From Spirochaetia bacterium 38H-sp (lineage in GTDB: Bacteria; Spirochaetota; Spirochaetia; Winmispirales; Winmispiraceae), in assembly GCA_039023545.1 (NCBI GenBank), contig JBCHKQ010000006.1, positions 1 to 64,000 of the forward strand: 64,000 nucleotides of DNA, read 5' to 3'. The translations under genes and the position numbers were made by a program. This document shows, piece after piece, positions 16,628 through 26,081 of this stretch (position 1 is its first letter; the number at the start of each line of letters is the position of its first letter). The notes below the pieces were generated by a model. It saw only the letters and a program-made list of their open reading frames with translations, was not told the DNA's origin and made no database searches.

Positions 16628-18178
16628 CTACTCCCACTCTATTGTTGCAGGAGGTTTGCTGGAAACATCATATACCACTCTACCAATCGATTTTACTCTA
16701 TTGGTAATCATGGCAGAAATTTCTAGCAAATCCTTCATGGGAAAAGGATAAGCATCAGCAGTCATACCATCGCTGGAAACAACAGCCCGCAAGGCAAGTA
16801 CATAGCCGTAATGTCTGTCATCTCCAGTAACACCTACTGACTTTACAGGAAGAAGAACCGCAAAAGCCTGCCATATGTCATTATAGAGTCCGCGATTTTT
16901 TAATTCGTTTATGTATATATAGTCAGCTTCTCGTAAAATTTCGCATTTTTCTTTGGTAACTTCACCCAAAATTCTTACAGCAAGCCCAGGTCCGGGAAAG
17001 GGATGCCTCTCAAGAACTGACTCTGATATACCAATAAAACGGCCTAATCTTCTTACCTCGTCCTTATAAAGCATAGAGAGAGGCTCTATTATCTTATTTT
17101 CTCTTCTCTTTTGTTCTACAAGAGGAGATCTTACATTATGATGGGATTTTATGACCTTGGCTTTGCTACCTACGCCCTTGCCGGATTCTATCATATCCGT
17201 ATAAAGAGTACCTTGCGCCAAAAAGGAAGCATTGACATTCCTTTTTTCTATTTCTTCCTGTTGTATTTTTATAAAAAGATCACCTATTATTCTTCTTTTC
17301 TCTTCTGGATCTTCCTTACCTTTTAGAGCAGAAAGAAATTTTTCTTCTGCATTTACTATATACAGATTCTTTGCTCCCAATCTTTTTAAATTTTCTTCTA
17401 CCTCTATTGTTTCATTCTTTCTCATAAGTCCGGTATCAACATACATAAGATGTACTTGCGCTGGAGGAAGAGCTTTGAGAAGGATACCGGCAACAACAGT
17501 GGAATCAACGCCACCAGAAATAAGCAAAAGGACATCTTCGTCCCCGACTTGTTTTTTTATATCTTGTGAAACATCATCAAGATAGTTTTGCATTGTCCAT
17601 TCCTTACGACATCCGCATATATTTATAGCAAAGTTTTCCAGAATCCGAGTGCCATATTCACAGTGTGTTACTTCCGGATGAAATTGTATTCCATAGATGG
17701 GAAGGTTTTTGTGCTTAAAAGCTGCTATAATATTATTCTCAGACCTTGCACATACTTTATACAATTCTGGAAGTTCTACAATAGTATCTCCGTGGCTCAT
17801 CCAGGATATAAACTCCTGAGGAACATTCTGAAACAGGTCAAAAGAATTATCAAAGTGTAATCTTGCACGTCCATATTCTCTATGGTCAAGTGGCATGACC
17901 TTACCACCATTAAGATGTGTTATCTGCTGAGCACCGTAACATATTCCGAGAACTGGAACTCCAATATCAAACACTCTGTTATCTACATGCGGTGAATCTT
18001 TATCATACACAGAATAAGGAGAACCAGATAAAATTATGCCTTTTACATCTTCCATAATTTTATCCGTAATTTTTGTATCTCCAGGAAGAATCTCGGAATA
18101 TACCCCAATATCTCTTATTCTTCTGGCAATAAGCTGGCAGGTTTGCCCTCCAAAGTCTAGGACTAGTATTTTTTCCAT
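16628..18178 (-). CDS. guaA: GMP synthase (glutamine-hydrolysing)
   Basis: 516 aa. The class I glutamine amidotransferase domain is about 1-190 (nucleophile Cys in GICYGAQQ near 82; His/Glu in FHPEVTH near 168). The ATP-pyrophosphatase domain follows (LLISGGVDSTVVAGIL near 220), with the C-terminal dimerisation domain ending in PPATIEWE. It converts XMP to GMP. Its start overlaps the purA stop by 16 bp. It is the last gene of purB-guaB-purA-guaA and converges on the sensor gene with a 4-bp gap and no terminator. Confidence 0.98.
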   Translation of the reverse strand: MEKILVLDFGGQTCQLIARRIRDIGVYSEILPGDTKITDKIMEDVKGIILSGSPYSVYDKDSPHVDNRVFDIGVPVLGICYGAQQITHLNGGKVMPLDHREYGRARLHFDNSFDLFQNVPQEFISWMSHGDTIVELPELYKVCARSENNIIAAFKHKNLPIYGIQFHPEVTHCEYGTRILENFAINICGCRKEWTMQNYLDDVSQDIKKQVGDEDVLLLISGGVDSTVVAGILLKALPPAQVHLMYVDTGLMRKNETIEVEENLKRLGAKNLYIVNAEEKFLSALKGKEDPEEKRRIIGDLFIKIQQEEIEKRNVNASFLAQGTLYTDMIESGKGVGSKAKVIKSHHNVRSPLVEQKRRENKIIEPLSMLYKDEVRRLGRFIGISESVLERHPFPGPGLAVRILGEVTKEKCEILREADYIYINELKNRGLYNDIWQAFAVLLPVKSVGVTGDDRHYGYVLALRAVVSSDGMTADAYPFPMKDLLEISAMITNRVKSIGRVVYDVSSKPPATIEWE

Positions 18179-19389
18179 AAATCCTTTCTCATTATAGTTT
18201 TATCTCTATCTTTTCCTACGGAAACAATAACTATATCCGTACCTGTATATTCTTCTATAAATTTAACATAGTCTATGGCTTCTTGGGGAAAGGACTTATA
18301 GTCTTTATAGACGGATAAATCCTTTTTCCATCCCTTAAAATATTTGATAACAGGTTTTGCAGACTCCAGCTCTGATATTGTTGTAGGGAATTCTGTTGTT
18401 TCTTCTCCGTTTATTTCATACGCTACACATAAGCCGATTTTGTCAAAACTGTCATATGTATCAAGATGGGTTAGAACCAGTCCGTCTAGCTGATTGGCTT
18501 CGCATGCATATTTTAGCGCAACAAGATCAAGATAGCCGCATCTCCTTGCTCTGCCGGTAGTAGTCCCGTACTCGTTGCCTATTTCTCTTATGCTTTCCTC
18601 AATGGCTTTTTCTTCCTCGGAAAACTCACTAGGAAATGGGCCATTACCTACTCTGGTAGAATATGCCTTAAAAACACCATATACAGCATCGATAGCTCTG
18701 GGACCTACTCCGCTACCCTGGCATGCCCCAGCAGCAGCTGATATGCCGGAAGAAACAAAAGGATATGTTCCCATATCTATATCAAGCATAAACCCTTGTG
18801 CGCCTTCAAAAAGAACGTTTTTTTCCCTATAATTTCTCATAAATGGGACCATCTTTACAATAAGAGGTTTTATTTTATCCAGATATGGAGAAATATAATC
18901 TTTTTCTTCTTCTGTTAACATGCTTTTTATATCCGGATCAAACAAATCTGCTATTCTTATGCCATCTCTGGAAGCTTTCTTACTGTAGGTTACGCCTATT
19001 CCTCTGCCAGTTGTACCTATAGGTCGTCTTCTCATCTTTTCTGTCATAACGTCTTCTTCTTTATATTTGGGGAAGACCACATGAGCCCTATCAGATATAA
19101 AAACGCGACCGGTCCAATCAATGCCATTTTGTTCCAATTCTTCCAGTTCTTTAAAAAGAGACTCCAAATCTATTACCATGCCTGTTCCAAGGATAACCTT
19201 TGTTTCTGGATATATTATCCCAGAAGGAATCAAGTGTAGTTTATACGTTTTTCCAGCATGCACTATTGTATGTCCTGCATTGGCTCCACCTGAGTATCTG
19301 ACTACAAGATTTGCCCTGCTTGCCAGATAATCAACTATTTTACCCTTTCCTTCGTCCCCCCATTGTGCTCCTATTACTACTACGTTCAT
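18163..19389 (-). CDS. purA: Adenylosuccinate synthetase
   Basis: 408 aa. The GTP-binding N-terminus GAQWGDEGKGKIVD (residues 7-20), GGANAGHTIV (near 35), TTGRGIGVTYSKKA (near 128) and the C-terminal GTTTGRARRCGYLD (near 275) are the family signatures. It makes adenylosuccinate from IMP and aspartate using GTP. It lies 22 nt downstream of guaB and overlaps guaA. Confidence 0.98.
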   Translation of the reverse strand: MNVVVIGAQWGDEGKGKIVDYLASRANLVVRYSGGANAGHTIVHAGKTYKLHLIPSGIIYPETKVILGTGMVIDLESLFKELEELEQNGIDWTGRVFISDRAHVVFPKYKEEDVMTEKMRRRPIGTTGRGIGVTYSKKASRDGIRIADLFDPDIKSMLTEEEKDYISPYLDKIKPLIVKMVPFMRNYREKNVLFEGAQGFMLDIDMGTYPFVSSGISAAAGACQGSGVGPRAIDAVYGVFKAYSTRVGNGPFPSEFSEEEKAIEESIREIGNEYGTTTGRARRCGYLDLVALKYACEANQLDGLVLTHLDTYDSFDKIGLCVAYEINGEETTEFPTTISELESAKPVIKYFKGWKKDLSVYKDYKSFPQEAIDYVKFIEEYTGTDIVIVSVGKDRDKTIMRKDLWKKY

Positions 19390-19411
19390 GAAATCTCCTA
19401 TTTAATATTTT

Positions 19412-20848
19412 CTATCTGGAATAATTGGGTGGCTCCTGAGTTATTGTCACATCGTGGGCATGACTTTCCCTCAGTCCCGCATTGGTTATTTTTATAAATC
19501 TCTTATAGTTTCTAAGCTCTTCCAGTGTCTTGCATCCGCAATATCCCATACCTTTCTTAAGACCTGATACCAACTGATGTAGATAAGCAGAGAGCTCTCC
19601 CTTATAAGGTACTCGTCCCTCTACCCCCTCAGGTACAGGCTCCTCTCCCTGTGCCATCTGATATCTGTCTCCTGAGCCTTCTTTTATTGCTCCTATGGAC
19701 CCCATGCCTCTGTAGGATTTAAATATCCTTCCCTCATATATGATCTCTCTACCTGGAGCTTCTTTAAGACCTGCAAATAGATTACCAATCATTACGGCAT
19801 GGGCACCGGCTCCTATTGCCTTGACAATATCACCAGAAAACTTGATGCCACCGTCTGCAATTACCGGTATATTATGTTTTGAGGCTTCTTCCGCACATTC
19901 CAATACAGCTGAAAACTGTGGCATACCTATACCCGCTACTATTCTGGTTGTACATATAGAACCTGGACCTACTCCAACCTTGATAATATCAGCTCCGGCA
20001 TCAATGAGATGTCTGACACCCTCTGCAGTAGCGACATTACCTCCTATCACTGGAACAGGATAGCTTGTCTTAAGTTTTTTTACAGCATTGATAACATTGA
20101 GGCTATCCCCATGTGCAGTATCTATTACTACAACATCCACACCAGCTTCAACAAGAAGAGGCATTCTCTTATCTATATCTATTGGTGACACTGCCGCACC
20201 TACTATAAGTCTGCCTTTTTTATCCGTAGCGGCGTTGGGATACTTCTGATGTTTTTCTATATCCTTTACAGTAACAAGACCTATAAGTTTTTTATTGCTA
20301 TCCACAAGGGGCAGTTTTTCTACCTTGTGTTTATCAAATAGTTCCTGCGCCTGATCTATGGATGGACGTCCTTCTTCGTACACAACGTCACGTGTCATAA
20401 TAGAAGAGACTTCCATACTGTCATCTTTTGAAAAACGCAAGTCTCGTCCTGTTATTATTCCGCACAGTATGCCAGAATCATCTATAACAGGAAGACCGGA
20501 TATTCCATATCTTGACATTAGAGAACGTGCTACAGAGAGTTTATCGTCATGTTTTACAGTTACTGGCTTATCAATAATCCAATTTAAGAATCTTTTTACA
20601 GAACTAACTTGTTCTGCCTGCTCCTGAGGAGAGAGATTTCTGTGTATTATTCCTATTCCTCCCTGCAGAGCAAGGGCTATAGCCAGCTCTTTTTCCGTAA
20701 CCGTATCCATGGCAGCAGAAATTATAGGAACATTTAGCACAAGTCCTTCTGTCAATCTGGTTTTTACATCTGCCTGAGAAGGCAAAAAATCAGCATAAGC
20801 GGGTATAAGAAGAACGTCGTCATAACTCAATGCTTCTTTTATTGTCAT
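19412..20848 (-). CDS. guaB: IMP dehydrogenase
   Basis: 478 aa. The barrel is interrupted by two CBS domains (about 92-205, [12 protein letters not shown] to VTVKDIEKH). The catalytic cysteine lies in [13 protein letters not shown] (near 298-310). The flap [15 protein letters not shown] lies near 385. It oxidises IMP to XMP. Its ATG overlaps the purB stop by 1 nt. Confidence 0.98.
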   Translation of the reverse strand: MTIKEALSYDDVLLIPAYADFLPSQADVKTRLTEGLVLNVPIISAAMDTVTEKELAIALALQGGIGIIHRNLSPQEQAEQVSSVKRFLNWIIDKPVTVKHDDKLSVARSLMSRYGISGLPVIDDSGILCGIITGRDLRFSKDDSMEVSSIMTRDVVYEEGRPSIDQAQELFDKHKVEKLPLVDSNKKLIGLVTVKDIEKHQKYPNAATDKKGRLIVGAAVSPIDIDKRMPLLVEAGVDVVVIDTAHGDSLNVINAVKKLKTSYPVPVIGGNVATAEGVRHLIDAGADIIKVGVGPGSICTTRIVAGIGMPQFSAVLECAEEASKHNIPVIADGGIKFSGDIVKAIGAGAHAVMIGNLFAGLKEAPGREIIYEGRIFKSYRGMGSIGAIKEGSGDRYQMAQGEEPVPEGVEGRVPYKGELSAYLHQLVSGLKKGMGYCGCKTLEELRNYKRFIKITNAGLRESHAHDVTITQEPPNYSR

Positions 20849-22284
20849 TATAATGACTCCTTGATATTTTGCATTTCTTTTTTATAGAGATTTGCAAGGG
20901 AAATAGCCTTATCAGTTGCTTTACCCCTATAACGCCATGGCTCAGAGAAGAAAAGCTCAGGATTATCGCCTGTAGTTTCAGCCAGGGCTCTGGCAAGCTT
21001 AGACCATAGTTCCTTGTCCTCTTTTAATAGCTCTACAAGTCTTTTGCCAGTCTTTTCTGACTCCAAAGTGAGTTTTCTGATTATCTCATGTCCTTCCCAT
21101 ATTCCTGAGCGTGCCAGGAGTATGTATGCGGCTTCTGCAAGCACAAAGTCTCCCCCCATAGTGAGGTTTGCCTGCATTCTGTCTCTTTCTACACTCAATC
21201 CCTTTAGAATTTTGTTCATTCTTGCACAGGCTGCTGCAAATCCTGCAAGGTAATCTGTTATAAACCTTCCGGAGGCGGAGTTAGAAAGATCTCTCTGGTG
21301 TTCTGATATTTGATCTGTAAAAAATGTCATAACGCGTGGAGCAAATGCTTTCCAGAGGCTTTTTACATGTTCCGAGTTCCACGGATTCCTTTTGTGGGGC
21401 ATAGTAGAAGAACCAACCTGTGTGCTACTAAAGTATTCCCTTACTTCTCCTATCTCCGTTCTTTGCAGATGTCTTAAATCATCTGCCAGATTGGCAATTA
21501 TTCCAAAAGCTATGTTATATTCCAATAACAGTCTTAAAAGATGCTCAGGCTCTACCAACTGGGTAGAATGGTCTGACGGCAACAGAGCCAGTCTGTCCAT
21601 TATCTTTTTTTCTAATTCTATCGGATCTTTTACAAGTACGCTTGTTGCATTGTAGGCTCCAACAGCACCGGCAAACTTGCCTCTAAGATCGCTTACCAAC
21701 TCTGATATCTTTTTTATGGATTTTCCTAGTCTGGAAACGTATTCTGCAATAGCAAATCCAAATGTTATAGGAACTGCGTGCTGTCCGTGTGTTCTTCCCA
21801 CCTGAGCTGTCTCAGCTTCTTTTTCTGCTATTTCTATAAGTCTTTCTTCTACTTCTATAAGGAGGGGCAGAAGAACCTCTCTTGTCACATCACGGTATCG
21901 CAATGCAGCTGCCGTATCCATTATGTCTACCGATGTGGCACCGAGGTGTACATATGGTCTTATGTCCTCAGGAAGATACCTCATATAGACATTGACTAGT
22001 GCTCTTATATTGTGTTGAGTTTTTTCTTCTTCCAGGTATACATCTGAGGGGTCTACTTTTTTTGTCGCTTCTTTTACTGTTTTTTCCAATTCTGGAGTAA
22101 GAAGTCCTTTTATGGACAGATGTGTAAGAACAAGGGCTTCTTCTACTTGGAGAAGATATTTTACTGTTGCTTCTTCGCTTAGATACAACGAGAGTTTTTC
22201 AAATAATTCTCTGTTGGCAAGATAATATCTGTGATCCAACGGAGAGATGTTCTTGTAAAGAGATCGTAAGTCTTTATTTTCCAT
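20848..22284 (-). CDS. purB: Adenylosuccinate lyase
   Basis: 478 aa fumarase/aspartase-superfamily enzyme with the flexible signature loop STQVGSSTMPHKRNP (near 285-300) and GRTHGQHAVPITFG near 162. It acts twice in purine synthesis (SAICAR to AICAR, adenylosuccinate to AMP). It is the first gene of the branch-point operon. The start ATG is only 6 nt from a strong -10 box, so a leaderless mRNA is predicted; no Shine-Dalgarno is present. Confidence 0.97.
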   Translation of the reverse strand: MENKDLRSLYKNISPLDHRYYLANRELFEKLSLYLSEEATVKYLLQVEEALVLTHLSIKGLLTPELEKTVKEATKKVDPSDVYLEEEKTQHNIRALVNVYMRYLPEDIRPYVHLGATSVDIMDTAAALRYRDVTREVLLPLLIEVEERLIEIAEKEAETAQVGRTHGQHAVPITFGFAIAEYVSRLGKSIKKISELVSDLRGKFAGAVGAYNATSVLVKDPIELEKKIMDRLALLPSDHSTQLVEPEHLLRLLLEYNIAFGIIANLADDLRHLQRTEIGEVREYFSSTQVGSSTMPHKRNPWNSEHVKSLWKAFAPRVMTFFTDQISEHQRDLSNSASGRFITDYLAGFAAACARMNKILKGLSVERDRMQANLTMGGDFVLAEAAYILLARSGIWEGHEIIRKLTLESEKTGKRLVELLKEDKELWSKLARALAETTGDNPELFFSEPWRYRGKATDKAISLANLYKKEMQNIKESL

Positions 22285-22290
22285 GTGCTC

Positions 22291-22319
22291 ATATTGTCAA
22301 ATTTGCCTGCTTTTGTCAA
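22291..22319 (-). promoter_or_regulatory. purB promoter, predicted leaderless
   Basis: TTGACA (22319-22314), 17-bp spacer, CAATAT (22296-22291), then 6 nt to the ATG at 22284. Initiation at the normal distance would begin at or next to the A of ATG. Confidence 0.75.
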
Positions 22320-22385
22320 AGATAATTGACTGCTTTGAGAGTTTTTTCCTTATCTAAAAGTTTTGAAAAATAGTTTGTGCAACAA

Positions 22386-22422
22386 GGGCAGCTAGACTTA
22401 AGGAGAGCTGCCCGTTCGGTAT
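22386..22422 (-). repeat. Hairpin repeat locus 2: single short copy
   Basis: Stem GGGCAGCT (22386-22393)/AGCTGCCC (22406-22413), followed by the conserved end CGTTCGGTAT (22413-22422). The CTGCC-NNN-GGCA module is missing or has become part of the stem. Confidence 0.8.
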
Positions 22423-22442
22423 AAATTATTTTTCCATTTATC

Positions 22443-22471
22443 TTGGCAGATTGTTTCATACAGGCTAAACT
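22443..22471 (+). promoter_or_regulatory. Promoter of the lipoprotein gene, predicted leaderless
   Basis: TTGGCA (22443-22448), 17-bp spacer, TAAACT (22466-22471), then 6 nt to the ATG at 22478. Confidence 0.7.
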
Positions 22472-22477
22472 GCACTT

Positions 22478-23959
22478 ATGAGAAGGTTTGTATTCTTACT
22501 TGTTTTTTTATATCTTCTATCCTCATGTTCCGGAAAGTCATCTTACTACGGTTTCCCTGCAAAGGGTCCTATCATAGAATATTCTACGGGTATTGAGGCT
22601 TCATCAGAGCAAAATACGGGTAGACTCGACAATATAGAGTCCAATCTCAGCCCATACATCTCTATTCCAGATGATTATGTTATTGTGGATATTATTCAGA
22701 CCAATCTGGATATAGATGGTGATGAAGAACAGGTAATCGCTTATAAGAAGAAAAATGATGCAGCAAGCAGGATAGAGCTTGCGGTTGTAGATTATGACAG
22801 CCTTAGGGAGGTTTACAGGCGGGCATGGTCCACTGTTCTAGAGGCTGTTAATCCACACTTTTTTAGTGTTACACCTATGGACATAACAGGAAACCATATC
22901 AATGAGCTTATTGTAGAGGGAATAGATGCTCGCGGCGAGCAAGTGTTTACCATATACCAGAGAGAGCTTTCTCCATGGGGAATTTCTCTTATCTATTCTA
23001 CCATTTTTGATATAAGGACAAAAGGAAAGGTTGAAATTCTGCATAAAAACAGATCTGCAGCATATTCCAGAGGTCAAGCTGACGGGGAAGCTTTTGATTT
23101 GCAAGTCACTCAGGAGCTTTCTGACAATAGTGAGAAGAATATAATAACAACAACGGTTTACAAATGGAATCCTCTCAACAGAACATACGAAAAGGCAGGC
23201 TATACGGAAGAGAACAAGAAGATAGAATCCGATGATTTAAAAAAGCTCTTTGAAGGCACAGCAAATGATATTGAGACCTTTCTCTCGGGACCATGGTTTA
23301 AAGAATCGGGCAGTAAGCGCCTTTTTGTAGATTTTGACCTACAAAATAGAGAGATAACCTTTTTCTCAACCGATATTCAAGAAGCATATATTTGGAAAAG
23401 CTCAGTAAAAAATATCTACAGCGGACTTGGAATCAATGCAAGGAGCAAAATTCTTGCCAATTTGTCACAATATTTCTACGTTACAATTACAGATGAAAAC
23501 ACAATAAAAATATCAGCAAGCAATCTGCAAACACAGGACACATTCTCATGGTCGGGAACGTATTCTCGCCTAACCTACGGATTGCAAAAAAGCCTTCTAA
23601 AGTATGAGTACATCCCTATACTTGGAGCAAGTTATCTGTCCGGACGTTTTTATAACGAAACCAGCGGCGGAGAAATTATATTCTACACACCCAACAGAAT
23701 AAAAATAATATCACCTGATAAAAACATAGAAGGATATTATACAATATACAAAATAAAAGACCATACAATCCTTGAGATAAGAATAAAGGATACTCAGAAA
23801 AGACTTTACTACAGCCTCCTGTATACCGAAACCAACACAGACATAGGAAAAAAGAAAGAAATAACCCTCACACCAGTCACCCTTAAAGCCAGAGAAATAA
23901 CACCAATACCAGGAGAACTATCAACCACATTGCAGCAACTAGAAACAAAAAAACAATAA
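22478..23959 (+). CDS. Lipoprotein of unknown function (possibly pallilysin-related)
   Basis: 493 aa. Lipoprotein signal with lipobox LLSSC (Cys about 17). The N-terminal half resembles FG-GAP/VCBS-type repeats (DIIQTNLDIDGDEEQVIAYKK near 70; DITGNHINELIVEG near 133). The C-terminal half contains repeated beta-strand segments of the kind seen in lipocalin-like domains (YKIKDHTILEIRIKD). I have a vague memory of treponemal pallilysin-related adhesins with a similar layout, but there is no HExxH motif and this is not secure. It is a single-gene unit between two hairpin repeats, with a predicted leaderless promoter. Confidence 0.75.
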   Translation: MRRFVFLLVFLYLLSSCSGKSSYYGFPAKGPIIEYSTGIEASSEQNTGRLDNIESNLSPYISIPDDYVIVDIIQTNLDIDGDEEQVIAYKKKNDAASRIELAVVDYDSLREVYRRAWSTVLEAVNPHFFSVTPMDITGNHINELIVEGIDARGEQVFTIYQRELSPWGISLIYSTIFDIRTKGKVEILHKNRSAAYSRGQADGEAFDLQVTQELSDNSEKNIITTTVYKWNPLNRTYEKAGYTEENKKIESDDLKKLFEGTANDIETFLSGPWFKESGSKRLFVDFDLQNREITFFSTDIQEAYIWKSSVKNIYSGLGINARSKILANLSQYFYVTITDENTIKISASNLQTQDTFSWSGTYSRLTYGLQKSLLKYEYIPILGASYLSGRFYNETSGGEIIFYTPNRIKIISPDKNIEGYYTIYKIKDHTILEIRIKDTQKRLYYSLLYTETNTDIGKKKEITLTPVTLKAREITPIPGELSTTLQQLETKKQ

Positions 23960-23993
23960 ACCGAACGGCGCTGACTACAGTCATCGCCTTTTT
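23960..23993 (+). repeat. Hairpin repeat locus 3: short copy acting as terminator
   Basis: The stop codon TAA (23957-23959) runs into ACCGAACG. GGCG-c-TGACT-ac-AGTCA-t-CGCC (23967-23988) then forms a hairpin followed directly by TTTTT (23989-23993). It looks like an intrinsic terminator for the lipoprotein gene built from the repeat end. Confidence 0.75.
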
Positions 23994-24002
23994 ACAAAAA
24001 AC

Positions 24003-25229
24003 TTATAACTGCTTATAACCATCTAGGAAATCCGCAAGCCTATTAATAGCCTCTTCCAATGTGTCCTTATCAGGCAAAAAAACAATTCTAAGATGATCGG
24101 GTTTTGGCCAGTTAAAACCTGTTCCCTGAACCACAAGAATTTTCTTTTCCCTCAGCAAATCAAGAACAAAACGCTCATCATCTTTTATGGAAAACTTTTC
24201 AATATCCAAGCGTGGAAAACAATAGAGAGCACCGGCAGGTTTCCTACAGCTTACACCCGGAATCCGGTTGAGCATCTCATAACACAAATCGCGCTGCTCA
24301 TGCAACCTGCCCCCCGGAGCAACAAGATCATCTATACTCTGATATCCACCAAGAGCAGTCTGAATACCGTACTGAGCTGGAACATTGCTACAAAGCCTCA
24401 TGCTAGAAAGAAGATTGAGCCCTTCTATATAATCTTCTGCAATAGAGCGTTTACCACTCAACATCATCCACCCACCTCTAAGGCCGGCACCTCTATAAGC
24501 CTTAGAAAGACCATTAAAAGTTATACACAGAACATCCTCGGCTATCAACGACATAGGCTTATACGATTTTTTTGCATCATCATCATATATAATCTTTTCA
24601 TAAATCTCATCCGCCATTATTACTAACTGATGCTCGCAAGCAATTTTATAAATCTCCTCCATAACAGAAGCAGGATAAACAGCTCCCGTAGGATTATTGG
24701 GATTAATAACAACTATAGCCTTAGTTCTAGGAGTTATTTTTTCTCTTATATCTTTTATGTCAGGAATCCAATCGCTTTCTTCGTCGCAAACATAATGCAC
24801 AGGTCTGCCTCCGGCAAGCCTTGTAGCAGCAGTCCATAAGGGATAATCTGGAGAAGGAATAAGAACCTCATCTTCATCATTGAGAAGAGCCTGGAGACTT
24901 ATAGTAATAAGCTCGCTAACACCGTTACCAATAAAAATATAATCAGTATCAGCATCAAAAACACCCTTAGCCTGATAATATTGCATTACAGCCTTTCTCG
25001 CAGGGAAAATACCTTTACTGTCGGAATAGCCCTGAGCATTGGGCATATTTATTATCATATCATGGATAATCTCATCTGGCGCAAAAAGACCAAACGGAGC
25101 GGGATTACCGATATTAAGCTTAAGAATATTAAACCCCTCCTCCTCAAGCCTTTTTGCCTCATGCATAACAGGCCCTCTTATGTCATAACAAATATCATCA
25201 AGCTTGTGAGATTTTATAATTTTTTTCAT
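24003..25229 (-). CDS. alaA: Alanine-forming aminotransferase, AlaA-like (PLP-dependent class I)
   Basis: 408 aa from ATG 25229, which overlaps the preceding stop (ATGA); an upstream GTG adds only four residues. Very close to E. coli AlaA as I remember it: CYDIRGPV.EAKRLEEEG, KLNIGNPAPFG, NPNNPTGAVY, and the PLP lysine in NGLSKAYRGAGLRGGWM. Expected reaction: pyruvate + glutamate to alanine + 2-oxoglutarate. It is cotranscribed with a small membrane protein; why they are paired is unclear. Confidence 0.92.
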   Translation of the reverse strand: MKKIIKSHKLDDICYDIRGPVMHEAKRLEEEGFNILKLNIGNPAPFGLFAPDEIIHDMIINMPNAQGYSDSKGIFPARKAVMQYYQAKGVFDADTDYIFIGNGVSELITISLQALLNDEDEVLIPSPDYPLWTAATRLAGGRPVHYVCDEESDWIPDIKDIREKITPRTKAIVVINPNNPTGAVYPASVMEEIYKIACEHQLVIMADEIYEKIIYDDDAKKSYKPMSLIAEDVLCITFNGLSKAYRGAGLRGGWMMLSGKRSIAEDYIEGLNLLSSMRLCSNVPAQYGIQTALGGYQSIDDLVAPGGRLHEQRDLCYEMLNRIPGVSCRKPAGALYCFPRLDIEKFSIKDDERFVLDLLREKKILVVQGTGFNWPKPDHLRIVFLPDKDTLEEAINRLADFLDGYKQL

Positions 25230-26023
25230 GCAAATATCCACTCAACAGAATCTTGTATCAATCCTGACATCATAAGTACATATATATCAGCTTTTTCTTT
25301 CTCAATCAACTTAAAAATTTTTTCTTTTTTTACATCCTCTTTAAAAGACTTCTTATGCTTACTCACAAAGTCGGCAATCTCCTTATCAGTACCAGAAAAA
25401 GCATTGAGATTATATAGAGCAAGTAAAACAACAATAGATTCCCGTGCATAAGAAAGCAATGACAAAAGCTCTTGCTTTGCAAGAGTATAATCTCCTGTTA
25501 AGAGTATCCCATATATATAGAACCACCCTGCCCAATCACGCAATCTACCTTTCTGTTTCACAGTTATATCTTTATAATAAGGAATAATTATATCTGGATC
25601 CTGGGATTTAATATACGGCAACCCTAGCTCAATACAAAAAGCATCCTTTAGTACAGGTTTATGACTAAGTAATAAAGACAACTCGGAAATATAATCAAAC
25701 CTGTTTTTTAAAACACTCAAAAGTATAAAAAGTTTTATATCATCGTACTTTAATTTGTTTTTATTTATAATAGAATCATATAAAAGCACAAGAAGATTAT
25801 CCCAATTTTCCTCCTCCAGATAAGAAAACATTCTTCTGTTTTTTGTATAAAAAACAACAAGAACAATAAGCAAAACAGCAAGCAACAACAATAAATACCA
25901 ATTAGAAGACCAAAATGAAAAAGCATAATCAGAACCAAGTACCCCAAAAGGCAAAAATAGAAGAACAAGAGAGGAGAAAATTATAAGTCCTACAAAGACA
26001 ATGAAAAGTATCTTAAATTTCAC
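25226..26023 (-). CDS. Membrane protein of unknown function
   Basis: 265 aa, GTG start behind taggag. Two N-terminal transmembrane helices (about 4-27 and 41-60) are followed by a roughly 200-residue cytoplasmic helical domain with paired-helix periodicity (e.g. DWAGWFYIYGILLTGDYTLAKQELLSLL), suggesting TPR-like repeats. I do not recognise the family. It is the first gene of a two-gene unit with alaA, from TTGACC-N17-TACACT. Confidence 0.75.
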   Translation of the reverse strand: MKFKILFIVFVGLIIFSSLVLLFLPFGVLGSDYAFSFWSSNWYLLLLLAVLLIVLVVFYTKNRRMFSYLEEENWDNLLVLLYDSIINKNKLKYDDIKLFILLSVLKNRFDYISELSLLLSHKPVLKDAFCIELGLPYIKSQDPDIIIPYYKDITVKQKGRLRDWAGWFYIYGILLTGDYTLAKQELLSLLSYARESIVVLLALYNLNAFSGTDKEIADFVSKHKKSFKEDVKKEKIFKLIEKEKADIYVLMMSGLIQDSVEWIFA

Positions 26024-26048
26024 AGTAAATTCTCCTATAATAATAAAG

Positions 26049-26077
26049 AGTGTACATTATAGAAACAGGGCGGTCAA
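26049..26077 (-). promoter_or_regulatory. Promoter of the membrane protein/alaA unit
   Basis: TTGACC (26077-26072), 17-bp spacer, TACACT (26054-26049), with a 25-nt leader to the GTG at 26023. The region is shared with the divergent HD-GYP-like gene. Confidence 0.6.
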
Positions 26078-26081
26078 CATA

